A stretch of DNA of 64,000 nt from Streptomyces sp. NBRC 110035 (GTDB lineage: Bacteria; Actinomycetota; Actinomycetes; Streptomycetales; Streptomycetaceae): contig NZ_BBNN01000036.1 in the NCBI RefSeq assembly GCF_000829695.1, positions 1-64,000 on the forward strand, written 5' to 3'. A program made the position numbers and the translations under genes. Shown piece by piece: positions 26,533-34,275 of the stretch (position 1 is the first letter of the stretch; each line of letters begins with the position of its first letter). A model generated the notes under the pieces. The model was not told the origin of the DNA and ran no database searches. It saw only the letters and a list, made by a program, of their open reading frames with translations.

Positions 26533-26805
26533 TGAACGTGCATTCCGCAATTTGACGTGCTTCCTACAGCCCTGGAACCAGGGCCCACTACCTACAGCAA
26601 CTTCCGTTCGAAGGGCGGCTGGCGATCCTGTTCGTGATCACCGAGAGCACGCGCTGATCACCAGGCGCGGAGCCCGGTGTTTACGCAGGAGCCAGTGCTC
26701 ATGAAGCCGCACTACGTACACGCGGTGTAGTTTCCGCGATTCCGTGGACACTTCCGCGTGATCATGGGCAGGGGTAGCACTCGGTAGTCGTCAGTTGTCG
26801 CCCGG
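26533..26805. other. Degenerate mobile-element-like intergenic DNA
   Basis: No gene seen. Besides the 45-bp repeat at 26726, two TGATCACC motifs (near 26637 and 26656) echo the CGTGATCA core of that repeat and could be decayed internal or right-end repeats of the same element. Confidence 0.35.
26726..26770 (+). mobile_element. IS21-like terminal repeat, right copy
   Basis: Matches the segment at 22148-22192 at 39 of 45 positions by eye, without gaps and in the same orientation (shared core CACTTCCGCGTGATCATG). It begins TGTAG like the left copy but lacks the second internal block. It sits 35 bases from the end of the minus-strand AlbA_2 gene. With the left copy it brackets the four-gene island. 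Confidence 0.6.
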
Positions 26806-27744
26806 TTAGTACTCCAGCCGTAGATCTTGATCTTGCTGGAGTACCAGGAAGTGCTCCCGCCCCTCGGCGATGTGCTCGGCCTTCTTGCTCCGCCATGCGG
26901 CGAGCGCCTGCTCCCGGTCCTGCCTCGACAGCGGCTTCGGATTGCCGAAGACGCTCGACGGCAATGTCAACAGCGCCGAGCTGCGAGTGCTTTCATCCGG
27001 CGTCGGCTGCTTGCTGAACTGCTCTTCCTCATAGCAGCGCAAGCTCTCCAGGGCCTCGTCCACACGGTCGACCCGGCAGATCGGACCGAGCACTTGTACC
27101 TCAAGGTCAATCGGTGGCCTCCCACCCCGGCGGACGCGCTCGACGAGGGCGAGGACCTCTCCGGAGCGTGCAGGCCACGTGTTGCTGGTGCCTCGAACAT
27201 AGATCGCGCCGTCTTCAAGGCTGTCGCGGCGGTCGTCATTCTGATAACTCTTGTGACACGGGAAGATCCTCTGGCCATCCTCCGGCGGCTGGGCGATGAC
27301 GAAGAGAACCTCGTGATCGGAGTCGATGCCGATCCTGCCGAACTCGAAGGCCGGGAACCGGGACCCGAGGTAGGGGCGGAGCCGGTCCTCAAGCTCGTGT
27401 GGTTCGGTTCCACGCGGCACTCCGGGAGCACTGTTCTTCTGTACGCCGATGACCAGGACCGCGTACCCGTGGAAGTGTCGGGCCGCCTCCCCCGGACGCC
27501 GGTTCGCTGCGCCCAGAAGAAACTTTGCGATCTTGGCCGCAGTCGCCTTGCTGTTCATGTCGAGAGAGCTCTTGACCTCGAGGTAGGTCGTCTCAGCCTC
27601 ATCGCCAACAGCGACTACGTGCCCAAGAATGCCCCGCAGGGCGCGCTCACCAAGCGGTGATGACGCTGGTATCGAGCGCGGAGTTCCCGGCGTCCGAGTC
27701 GTCTGAAGGCGAGAGATCCTGCATGGGCCGATTCTGCCATTCAC
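26806..27744 (-). CDS. AlbA_2/Schlafen-like ATP-binding-type protein, start uncertain
   Basis: The protein contains a divergent AlbA_2 (Schlafen AAA_4-like) domain: AETTYLEVKSSLD, KATAAKIAKFLLGAANRR, GYAVLVIGVQKNSAPGV, then DHEVLFVIAQPPEDGQRIFPCHKS and DGAIYVRGTSNTWPA. The C-terminal third is charged and helical. In-frame starts are poor; the GTG at 27744 is the best. In a neighbouring frame an ATG at 27724 begins a natural-looking peptide, MQDLSPSDDSDAGNSALDTSVITA, that runs up to 27655, where a one-base shift would join it to LGERALRGILGHVVAVGDE. The gene may therefore be frameshifted near 27655. Related domains occur in defence or stress proteins; the role here is unknown. Confidence 0.6.
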   Translation of the reverse strand: MNGRIGPCRISRLQTTRTPGTPRSIPASSPLGERALRGILGHVVAVGDEAETTYLEVKSSLDMNSKATAAKIAKFLLGAANRRPGEAARHFHGYAVLVIGVQKNSAPGVPRGTEPHELEDRLRPYLGSRFPAFEFGRIGIDSDHEVLFVIAQPPEDGQRIFPCHKSYQNDDRRDSLEDGAIYVRGTSNTWPARSGEVLALVERVRRGGRPPIDLEVQVLGPICRVDRVDEALESLRCYEEEQFSKQPTPDESTRSSALLTLPSSVFGNPKPLSRQDREQALAAWRSKKAEHIAEGREHFLVLQQDQDLRLEY

Positions 27745-28155
27745 GACCGCCGGGCGGGATCGAACATCCGCCTTCGAGAAGCCTGGGCCGCGGTCACGGC
27801 GCAACACAGCCGACGATCGCCGGTTACCCCAACCGGCGATCCTCGTGACACTTGAAGCTCCCCTTCCCCCAGAACTCCAGCAGTCCGCCATGCACGCGAT
27901 CTGCTGGCCGCCACGTCGGAGGGGCCATTTCTCAGCCCCAAACACACCCGCGCGCCCGGGTAAGCAGGACAGCGATCACTACCCAGCGTTACCGCGCAAA
28001 CGCGCCCACAGGGGGCTTTTGCCCATGATCCGACGACGGCGTCCACAGCCGATAGTGCTCACCCATACCAACACCCCAGGTCAGAGGCTCGCGAGTGCCC
28101 ACCGAAATGCGCAACCCACACTGACCGGCCGGGCACGGGCGAAGACGGGCGGGCG

Positions 28156-28179
28156 GGCAGGCAGGCAGGCAGGCAGGCA
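28156..28179. repeat. GGCA microsatellite
   Basis: Six perfect GGCA units, preceded by GGGC units (28147-28158). Confidence 0.9.
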
Positions 28180-28213
28180 GAAGGACGTACCGCCGGAAGA
28201 CACGCGCAGGGCA

Positions 28214-28255
28214 CGGCGGGGCGGGGCCGGCGAGCAGTCCGGCCCCGCCCCGCCG
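28214..28255. terminator. Perfect 17-bp GC-rich stem-loop between divergent genes
   Basis: CGGCGGGGCGGGGCCGG (28214-28230) pairs fully with 28239-28255 across an 8-base loop. It looks like a terminator, but neither neighbouring gene ends here: both flanking genes read away from it. Confidence 0.6.
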
Positions 28256-28374
28256 CTCTGCACCGGCTTCTTCAACTACCGACAAATAAAGGCCCGTTCA
28301 GGTTCCAAGCGCCGATACGGTGACGAAACCTCGTCCCGCCCAGGTCCGGATCGGTAACGATCGGCCCGTACCGG

Positions 28375-28402
28375 TTGCCCACCCCGGCACAGTTCCTAGT
28401 CT
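28375..28402 (+). promoter_or_regulatory. Promoter of a leaderless transcript
   Basis: TTGCCC (28375-28380), a 16-base spacer and TAGTCT (28397-28402). The ATG at 28409 is 7 bases after the -10 box, so transcription should start at or next to the start codon. No Shine-Dalgarno sequence is present, which fits. Confidence 0.65.
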
Positions 28403-28408
28403 GCGGAC

Positions 28409-29383
28409 ATGGCGCTCTTCAGTAGTCGTACCGGTAAACGTCCCCGTATCGTCCCCGCCCTCGACGACGACGCCCTCGCGCGCGTCCTCCGGCAGGTGAG
28501 CAAGCGCGGTGGAGGCGTCAGGCCGACGGAGGTGACTCTCGTCGCGGGGTTCCTGGAGGAGACCGGGGACAACTGGGACCGGCGCAGCCATCGGGTGTCC
28601 GTGCTGGCCGGGGAGACGGCCGAATCGGGGTCCGACCTGGCCTCGGCCTGGCTGGCCAGGTCGCCGAAGAATCCCGACGCCCTGGTCTTCCACTCGTGGG
28701 TCGGCCTGATGCGCGGTCTGCGGGACAGACACCTGGAGGACGCGGGACAGCTGGTGACCCAGTGCCATCGGGCCGCGGAGCTGAGTCCGGCGGATCCGCT
28801 GCCCTGGGTGGTCCTGCTCGGCATGGCCCGCGTCGAGCGGTACCCGCAGAGCGAGGTCAACGCCATCTGGCGGGAGGCCACCGGGCGCGACCGCTGGCAC
28901 CGCGAGGCATATCTGCAGATGCTCGCCCATCTGTCGCCGGAGGAGGGGGGTTCGAGCGCGGCCGTCCTGGACTTCATCGATGTGGTGCGCACCCGGATAC
29001 CGGCCAACGCGCCGTGCGCCGCGATCGAACTGACCGCGGCCGTCCGGCAGTACCAGGGGCTGGTGGCACAGGGCGGTGTCCGGGCCATGACGGCCGGTCA
29101 GCTGTGGGACGGCGGGCAGATCGCGGCCTCGCTGGAGCAGGCCGCCTCCCTCTGGGCGAAGCCGGGATTCTTCCAGCACGCGGCGGCCCAGGCGGACCTG
29201 AACGTCCTGGCGTACGCGCTGTGCGCGGCCGGCCGGGCCGTCGACGCGCACCATGTCTTCGAGGCGCTCCAGGGCACGGTGACGCCGTGGCCGTGGAACG
29301 ACGACGGGCCCGCGGTCCAGCGGTTCGAACAGCACAAGGCCAAGGCGGAGCGGGGACGGCAGGGCGGCGTCAGAGGAGCCTGA
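28409..29383 (+). CDS. Alpha-helical (TPR-like) protein of unknown function
   Basis: A 324-residue soluble protein without signal or membrane segments. Repeated helical pairs rich in alanine and leucine (SGSDLASAWLARSPKNPDALVFHSW, AGQLVTQCHRAAELSPADPLPW, EVNAIWREATGRDRWHREAY, ASLEQAASLWAKPGFFQHAAAQADLNV) look like tetratricopeptide-type repeats. Proteins of this kind are common and uncharacterised in Streptomyces. It is probably translated from a leaderless mRNA. It is convergent with the whiE hydroxylase gene; a role in the pigment cluster is not shown. Confidence 0.75.
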   Translation: MALFSSRTGKRPRIVPALDDDALARVLRQVSKRGGGVRPTEVTLVAGFLEETGDNWDRRSHRVSVLAGETAESGSDLASAWLARSPKNPDALVFHSWVGLMRGLRDRHLEDAGQLVTQCHRAAELSPADPLPWVVLLGMARVERYPQSEVNAIWREATGRDRWHREAYLQMLAHLSPEEGGSSAAVLDFIDVVRTRIPANAPCAAIELTAAVRQYQGLVAQGGVRAMTAGQLWDGGQIAASLEQAASLWAKPGFFQHAAAQADLNVLAYALCAAGRAVDAHHVFEALQGTVTPWPWNDDGPAVQRFEQHKAKAERGRQGGVRGA

Positions 29384-29405
29384 CGCCGCCTCACCGCGCG
29401 CACCG

Positions 29406-31067
29406 TCAGTCCCGCTCCCGGGCCAGGATGTCCGTGACGGCCTTCCGCAGCGCCGTCGCGGGGTCCGCCGCGGCCCTTTCGGAGCGCCACGCCACGAACC
29501 CGTCGGGGCGGACCAGGACCGCGCCGTCCCCGGTGACGCCGTGGGCCCGGGCCCAGTCGACGCCGTCGTCCGGCCTCAGGTCCGCGGCGGGGCCGGTACC
29601 GATCCGGTAGGCGTCGAGCGGCACCCGCAACTGCTGTGCCGTCTGTGCCGCCGCGGTGTGCCAGTCCCCGTCGCCCGACTCGCCGGTCAGCAGCACCAGG
29701 GACCGCTCGTACAGGTCGAGGGTGGAGATGCGGACGCCGTCGCGGTCCAGCCACAGGTGGGGGGCCCGGGTGCCCGGCTCCCCCGTCAGCTGCAGTCCCT
29801 CCGGGACGACCGGCGCCGCCGGGTCGCCGCCGACGACCGCGCCCTGCGGATAGCGGTAGCCCAGCGCCACGTTGAGGATTCCACCCTTGGGGCCCTTGCT
29901 GCCGGCACCCGCCGCGGGCGTGTAGCCGGGGTGGCTGTGCTCGACCGAGCGGTTCGAGGCACGGGCGCTGGTCGCCTCCGCGACCGGCCGGCGCTCGGCC
30001 TCGTAGGACTCCAGCAGTCGGGGACCCGCCCAGCCGGCGTGGACGGCGGCCAGCTTCCAGGCGAGGTTGTGCGCGTCCTGGATGCCGGTGTTGGAACCGA
30101 ACGCCCCGGTGGGCGACATCTCGTGGGCCGAGTCGCCGGCGAGGAACACCCGGCGGTCGGTGTACCGGTCGGCGACCCGCTCGGCGGCGTGCCAGGCGGC
30201 CCGGCCGGTGATCTTGACGTCGAGGTCGGGCACGCCGACCGCCCGCCGGATGTGGGCGATGCACCGCTCGTCGGTGAACTCCTCGAGCGTTTCGCCGTCT
30301 TCGGGGTGCCAGGGGGCGTGGAACACCCAGTTCTCGGTGTTGTCCACGGGCAGCAGTGCCCCGTCGGCCTCCGGGTTCGTCAGGTAGCAGACGATGAACC
30401 GCCGGTCGCCGACGACGCCCGCGAGGTCACGGGAGGAGAAGGTGACGCTCACGTTGTGGAAGAGGTCTCCCGGACCGCTCTGCCGGATACCGAGCCGCTC
30501 CCGTACGGGGCTGCGCGGGCCGTCCGCGGCGACCAGGTAGTCCGCGCGGATGGTGGTGTGCTCGCCGGTCTCCCGGCTCTTGACCCGCGCCGTCACCCCG
30601 TCGTCGTCCTGGTCGAACGACATCAGCTCGGTCGCGAAGCGCAGATCGCCGCCGAGTTCGCGGGCGTGGGCCAGCAGCACCGGTTCGAGGTCGTTCTGGC
30701 TGCACTGGCACCACCCGCCGGGGCTGAACCGGGCCAGTCCGCCTCCGGGGTCGATCTCCTTGAACAGCCACTCGCCGTCGCCGTCCGCCAGGCTCGGCGT
30801 CTGCATGATGCCGTGGTTGTCCGCGAGGACCGACGCGACCTCCCTGATCTGCCGCTCCACTCCGGCCACCCGGAACAGCTCCATGGTGCGCACGTTGTTG
30901 CCGCGCCCGCGCGGGTGGATCGACGTGCCCGTGTGACGTTCGACGAGCATGTGGGGCACGCCCAGACGCCCCAGGAACACGGACAGGGACAGGCCCACGA
31001 GGGAGCCTCCGACGATGAGAACGGGCGTGTGGTGGCCGGTCTCGCCGGCCTCTTGCGATCGGTTCAT
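29406..31067 (-). CDS. FAD-dependent aromatic polyketide hydroxylase (WhiE ORFVIII type)
   Basis: A 553-residue flavoprotein monooxygenase of the PheA/TfdB class that hydroxylates polycyclic aromatic polyketides. It has the GxGxxG-type dinucleotide motif VLIVGGSLVGLSLSVFLGRLG, the DG motif YLVAADGPRSPVRERLGI and the second FAD contact RVFLAGDSAHEMSP, then a thioredoxin-like C-terminal domain. The ATG at 31067 follows GGAGG. It is divergent from the core polyketide genes, exactly as ORFVIII is in whiE spore-pigment clusters. Confidence 0.92.
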   Translation of the reverse strand: MNRSQEAGETGHHTPVLIVGGSLVGLSLSVFLGRLGVPHMLVERHTGTSIHPRGRGNNVRTMELFRVAGVERQIREVASVLADNHGIMQTPSLADGDGEWLFKEIDPGGGLARFSPGGWCQCSQNDLEPVLLAHARELGGDLRFATELMSFDQDDDGVTARVKSRETGEHTTIRADYLVAADGPRSPVRERLGIRQSGPGDLFHNVSVTFSSRDLAGVVGDRRFIVCYLTNPEADGALLPVDNTENWVFHAPWHPEDGETLEEFTDERCIAHIRRAVGVPDLDVKITGRAAWHAAERVADRYTDRRVFLAGDSAHEMSPTGAFGSNTGIQDAHNLAWKLAAVHAGWAGPRLLESYEAERRPVAEATSARASNRSVEHSHPGYTPAAGAGSKGPKGGILNVALGYRYPQGAVVGGDPAAPVVPEGLQLTGEPGTRAPHLWLDRDGVRISTLDLYERSLVLLTGESGDGDWHTAAAQTAQQLRVPLDAYRIGTGPAADLRPDDGVDWARAHGVTGDGAVLVRPDGFVAWRSERAAADPATALRKAVTDILARERD

Positions 31068-31268
31068 TGAAGTGCCTCCAGCGTCGCCCTCGACGGGCGG
31101 TGGAACAGGACGCGGCATTCATGCCCGGTACGGGTCGGTTCGTGTCCCGGCGGCACCCGGTTGACGCGTGGTTCACCCACCTGCCCCGTGTGTCTCGCGC
31201 ACCTCGCGGGGCGCGTCGACGATCGGTTCAGGGCGAGCCCGGCCGTTTCGGCGACGGGGCCGTTTCCG

Positions 31269-31279
31269 CCCCCCCCCCC
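31269..31279. repeat. Eleven-base C homopolymer in the whiE divergent promoter region
   Basis: A run of 11 C about 40 bases before the ORFI start, in the 252-base region between the divergent hydroxylase and core whiE genes. This is long for a homopolymer in a Streptomyces promoter. Confidence 0.85.
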
Positions 31280-31319
31280 ACTGAAGAGCCTTTCGTGAAG
31301 AAGAGGAGAGGTGCGCCGG

Positions 31320-32459
31320 ATGACCACGACGGAACGCACGACGGGACCCATGGCGGGACGCATAGCGCAGTCGGCGTTCGACGGCTCCAGGCTGCGGGTG
31401 ATCCTGCTGCTCGACCTGTACGACGGGGCCCAGGAGCAGTTCCTCGAGGCTTACGAGCACATGAGCAGCAAGGTCGCGTCCATCCCCGGCCACATCCAGG
31501 ACCAGCTCTGCCAGTCGATCGAGAACCCCTCGCAGTGGCTCATCACCAGCGAGTGGGAGAGCGCGCTTCCGTTCCTCGCCTGGGTGAACAGCGAGGAGCA
31601 CATCGAGATCGTCCGCCCGATGCACAGCTGCGTCCGTGACACCCGCTCCATGCGCTACAGCGTCCTGCGCGAGACGGAGCCGGACACCGAGCGCAAGGCG
31701 CGGTCCGGTCTGCAGGCGCAGGTGCACGTGGGCGACGGGGTGGCCCGCCACGCGCTCACCTTCACCGTCAAGCCGGGCAGTGAGTCCAAGGTCGCGGAGC
31801 ACCTGGCCGGGTACTCCTCCCCCCAGGCCCAGCTGGACGGGAACACGCGGCTGCGCCGCACCTCCGTGTTCATGCACGGCAACCGCGTGGTGCGGGCCGT
31901 GGAGGTCGAGGGCGACCTGCCGGCGGCGCTGCGCCACGTGGCCGCTCAGCCCGGGATCCGGGCGGTCGAGGAGGCCATAGACCCCCACCTGCAACAGGAG
32001 CGGGATCTGTCCGATCCCGGCTCCGCGCGGGTGTTCTTCACACGGGCCGCGCTCCCCTCCGTGCACCACGTCCGTGCGGACGGCCCCGAGCCCGCCGGCC
32101 TGCGGCGGCACGCCCTGTACTACCCGGCCGTCGAGGGCCGGGGCACGGAGCTGGCCCGGTTCCTCTCCCATCAGGACGAGGCCGCGACCGGCGCCCCGGA
32201 CAGCCCGGTCTTCACGAGCACCGTCTTCCAGCGCGACGACATCGTGGTCCGCATGATCGACGTCGCCGGCGACCTCGACGTCGACCCCGAATGGGCCCTG
32301 GGCGTCAAGGGCGCGGGGAAGGCGGCGGAGCTGGAGCGGCTCCTGGACGGCGCGGCGGTCGGAGTCGACGCCCCGCTGAACTCGGAGCGCAACCTCAACC
32401 GGCTGCTGTCGCACGCCGACATGCTGCCCATCACCGACCGCAGCGCGGTGGATTCCTGA
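31320..32459 (+). CDS. WhiE ORFI-type SchA/CurD-like protein
   Basis: A 379-residue protein of the SchA/CurD-like family found as the first gene of spore-pigment type II polyketide clusters. Its N-terminal part has an antibiotic-biosynthesis-monooxygenase-like ferredoxin fold (LRVILLLDLYDGAQEQFLEAYEHM, then QWLITSEWESALPFLAWV). Later segments (ALTFTVKPGSESKVAEHLAGY and HALYYPAVEGRGTELARFLS) repeat the same fold. Its exact chemistry is not established to my knowledge. The ATG at 31320 is preferred over a GTG at 31311, which sits too close to the GAGGAG at 31302. Confidence 0.88.
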   Translation: MTTTERTTGPMAGRIAQSAFDGSRLRVILLLDLYDGAQEQFLEAYEHMSSKVASIPGHIQDQLCQSIENPSQWLITSEWESALPFLAWVNSEEHIEIVRPMHSCVRDTRSMRYSVLRETEPDTERKARSGLQAQVHVGDGVARHALTFTVKPGSESKVAEHLAGYSSPQAQLDGNTRLRRTSVFMHGNRVVRAVEVEGDLPAALRHVAAQPGIRAVEEAIDPHLQQERDLSDPGSARVFFTRAALPSVHHVRADGPEPAGLRRHALYYPAVEGRGTELARFLSHQDEAATGAPDSPVFTSTVFQRDDIVVRMIDVAGDLDVDPEWALGVKGAGKAAELERLLDGAAVGVDAPLNSERNLNRLLSHADMLPITDRSAVDS

Positions 32460-32527
32460 CGGCACACCGTGGTGACGTCCGTGGCCGGCCCGCCCGGACG
32501 TCCCCGCCCCACCCGGAGGTACCAACC

Positions 32528-33010
32528 ATGTCCCAACAGCATCCACGCATCGTGGACCTGAGCGAGACGGAACCCAACAGAAGGCGTGGAGGCGATCTCA
32601 GGACCCTCCTCACCCCGGCCACGGTGGGTTCCACCAGTGGCTTCATGGGTCTGGCCGTCATCCAGCCCGGTGAGCGCATCGGCGAGCACTACCACCCGTA
32701 CTCCGAGGAGTTCGTGTACGTCGTCAGCGGCGCGCTCGAGGTCGACCTGGACGGGGAGGCGTTCGCGCTGCGGGCCGAGCAGGGTCTGATGATCCCGATC
32801 GACATGCGGCACCGCTTCCGCAACGTCTCCGACGCCGAGGCCCGCATGGTCTTCCACCTGGGCCCGCTCGCCCCGCACCCGAGCCTCGGGCACGTCGACA
32901 CCGAGGAGAACGCCGGCTCCGAGACCGGCCCTCAGCTGACCGTGGGCGGTCCGGTCACGTCCGGGACCGGGCAGGGCCGGCCGGCCGGACGCAGTGAGGC
33001 CATAAAGTGA
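32528..33010 (+). CDS. Cupin-domain protein (WhiE ORFII type)
   Basis: A 160-residue single-domain cupin. Metal-ligand motifs are visible: GEHYHPYSEEFVYVVSG (first cupin box with the two histidines and glutamate) and MRHRFRNVSDAEARMVF (second box). GGAGG lies just before the ATG. It sits between ORFI and the ketosynthase and overlaps the ketosynthase gene by 4 bases. In whiE clusters this gene is thought to help in early tailoring or cyclisation; its exact step is unknown. Confidence 0.9.
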   Translation: MSQQHPRIVDLSETEPNRRRGGDLRTLLTPATVGSTSGFMGLAVIQPGERIGEHYHPYSEEFVYVVSGALEVDLDGEAFALRAEQGLMIPIDMRHRFRNVSDAEARMVFHLGPLAPHPSLGHVDTEENAGSETGPQLTVGGPVTSGTGQGRPAGRSEAIK

Positions 33011-34275
33011 CCCGGCGGGTGGCCGTCACCGGTATCGGGGTGGTCGCTCCGGGCGGCACCGGGGCGACGGCGTTCTGGGACCTTCTGTCGGCCGGCCGCA
33101 CCGCGACCCGCGGCATCACTCTGTTCGACCCGAGCGGGCTGCGCTCGCGGATAGCGGCCGAGTGCGACTTCGACCCGTTCGGCCACGGTCTCGAGCCGGA
33201 CCTGTGCCAGCACGCCGACCGGTACATCCAGTTCGCCGTGGTCGCCGCCGGCGAGGCGGTCCGCGACTCCGGGCTCGCCCCGGAGGGCGACGACGCCTGG
33301 CGCACCGCGGTGTCACTGGGCAGCGCGGTCGGCGGCACCACCCGGCTGGAGCACGACTACGTCCAGGTCAGCGAGCACGGCTCGCGCTGGGACGTGGACC
33401 ACCGGGCCGCCGACCCGAAACTGCACCTGGCGTTCCAGCCGAGCACGCTCGCCGCGGTCGTCGCCGAGCGTTTCGGTGCGCGGGGACCGGTGCAGACAGT
33501 CTCCACCGGCTGCACCTCGGGGCTGGACGCGGTCGGGTACGGCTTCCACACCATCGCCGAGGGCCGGGCCGACGTCTGCATCGCCGGGGCCTCCGACTCT
33601 CCGATCTCGCCGATCACGATGGCGTGCTTCGACGCCATCAAGGCGACGTCGCCGAACAACGACGACCCGGAGCACGCCTCCCGCCCCTTCGACGCGCACC
33701 GCGACGGGTTCGTGATGGGCGAGGGCGCGGCGGTCCTGGTCCTCGAGGAGTACGAGCACGCGCGGGCCCGTGGCGCGCGGATCCACTGCGAGATCGGCGG
33801 TTACGCCACGTACGGCAACGCCTACCACATGACCGGTCTGACCACCGAGGGCCTGGAGATGGCGCGGGCCATCGACAGCACCCTCGACCAGGCCCGTCTC
33901 GATCCCACACTGATCGACTACGTCAACGCGCACGGCTCCGGCACCCGGCAGAACGACCGGCACGAGACGGCCGCGGTGAAGCGGTCCCTCGGGGCCCACG
34001 CCTACGACACGCCCATGAGCTCCATCAAGTCGATGGTGGGGCACTCGCTGGGCGCGATCGGTGCGATCGAGGTGGTGGCCTGCGTGCTCGCCCTGCGGCA
34101 CCAGGCCGTACCGCCGACGGCGAACTACGAGACCCCCGACCCCGAGTGCGACCTGGACTACGTGCCGCGCACCGCCCGCCCCCGGAAGCTGAGGAACGTG
34201 CTCTCCGTCGGCAGCGGCTTCGGCGGCTTCCAGTCCGCGGTACTGCTGACCGGGCCGGGTGGGAGGACACCATGA
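33007..34275 (+). CDS. Type II polyketide ketosynthase alpha
   Basis: Beta-ketoacyl synthase alpha subunit, 422 residues, which with the chain-length factor and ACP builds the poly-beta-ketone of the spore pigment. The active-site cysteine is in VSTGCTSGLDA, and the catalytic histidines are in NAHGSGTRQND and VGHSLGAIGA. It starts at a GTG overlapping the cupin stop and ends in an ATGA overlap with the chain-length factor, so the pair is made in equal amounts. Confidence 0.96.
   Translation: MTRRVAVTGIGVVAPGGTGATAFWDLLSAGRTATRGITLFDPSGLRSRIAAECDFDPFGHGLEPDLCQHADRYIQFAVVAAGEAVRDSGLAPEGDDAWRTAVSLGSAVGGTTRLEHDYVQVSEHGSRWDVDHRAADPKLHLAFQPSTLAAVVAERFGARGPVQTVSTGCTSGLDAVGYGFHTIAEGRADVCIAGASDSPISPITMACFDAIKATSPNNDDPEHASRPFDAHRDGFVMGEGAAVLVLEEYEHARARGARIHCEIGGYATYGNAYHMTGLTTEGLEMARAIDSTLDQARLDPTLIDYVNAHGSGTRQNDRHETAAVKRSLGAHAYDTPMSSIKSMVGHSLGAIGAIEVVACVLALRHQAVPPTANYETPDPECDLDYVPRTARPRKLRNVLSVGSGFGGFQSAVLLTGPGGRTP

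Larger units (their letters stand above)
27745..28374. other. Long divergent intergenic region
   Basis: 630 bases with no supported gene. It contains a GGCA microsatellite and a perfect 17-bp hairpin, both listed separately. It is less GC-rich than its surroundings in the 27.8-28.1 kb part. Plus-strand open frames across it show no domain. Confidence 0.5.

Noticed and set aside
27845..28357. A plus-strand open frame of 170 codons in the divergent intergenic region
   Set aside because: Crosses the GGCA microsatellite and the hairpin, lacks a ribosome-binding site and resembles no family.
33162..34271. Long frame upstream of the chain-length factor that would extend it by hundreds of codons
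   Set aside because: It overlaps the ketosynthase gene in another frame, and the ATG at 34272 with an ATGA overlap is the clear start.
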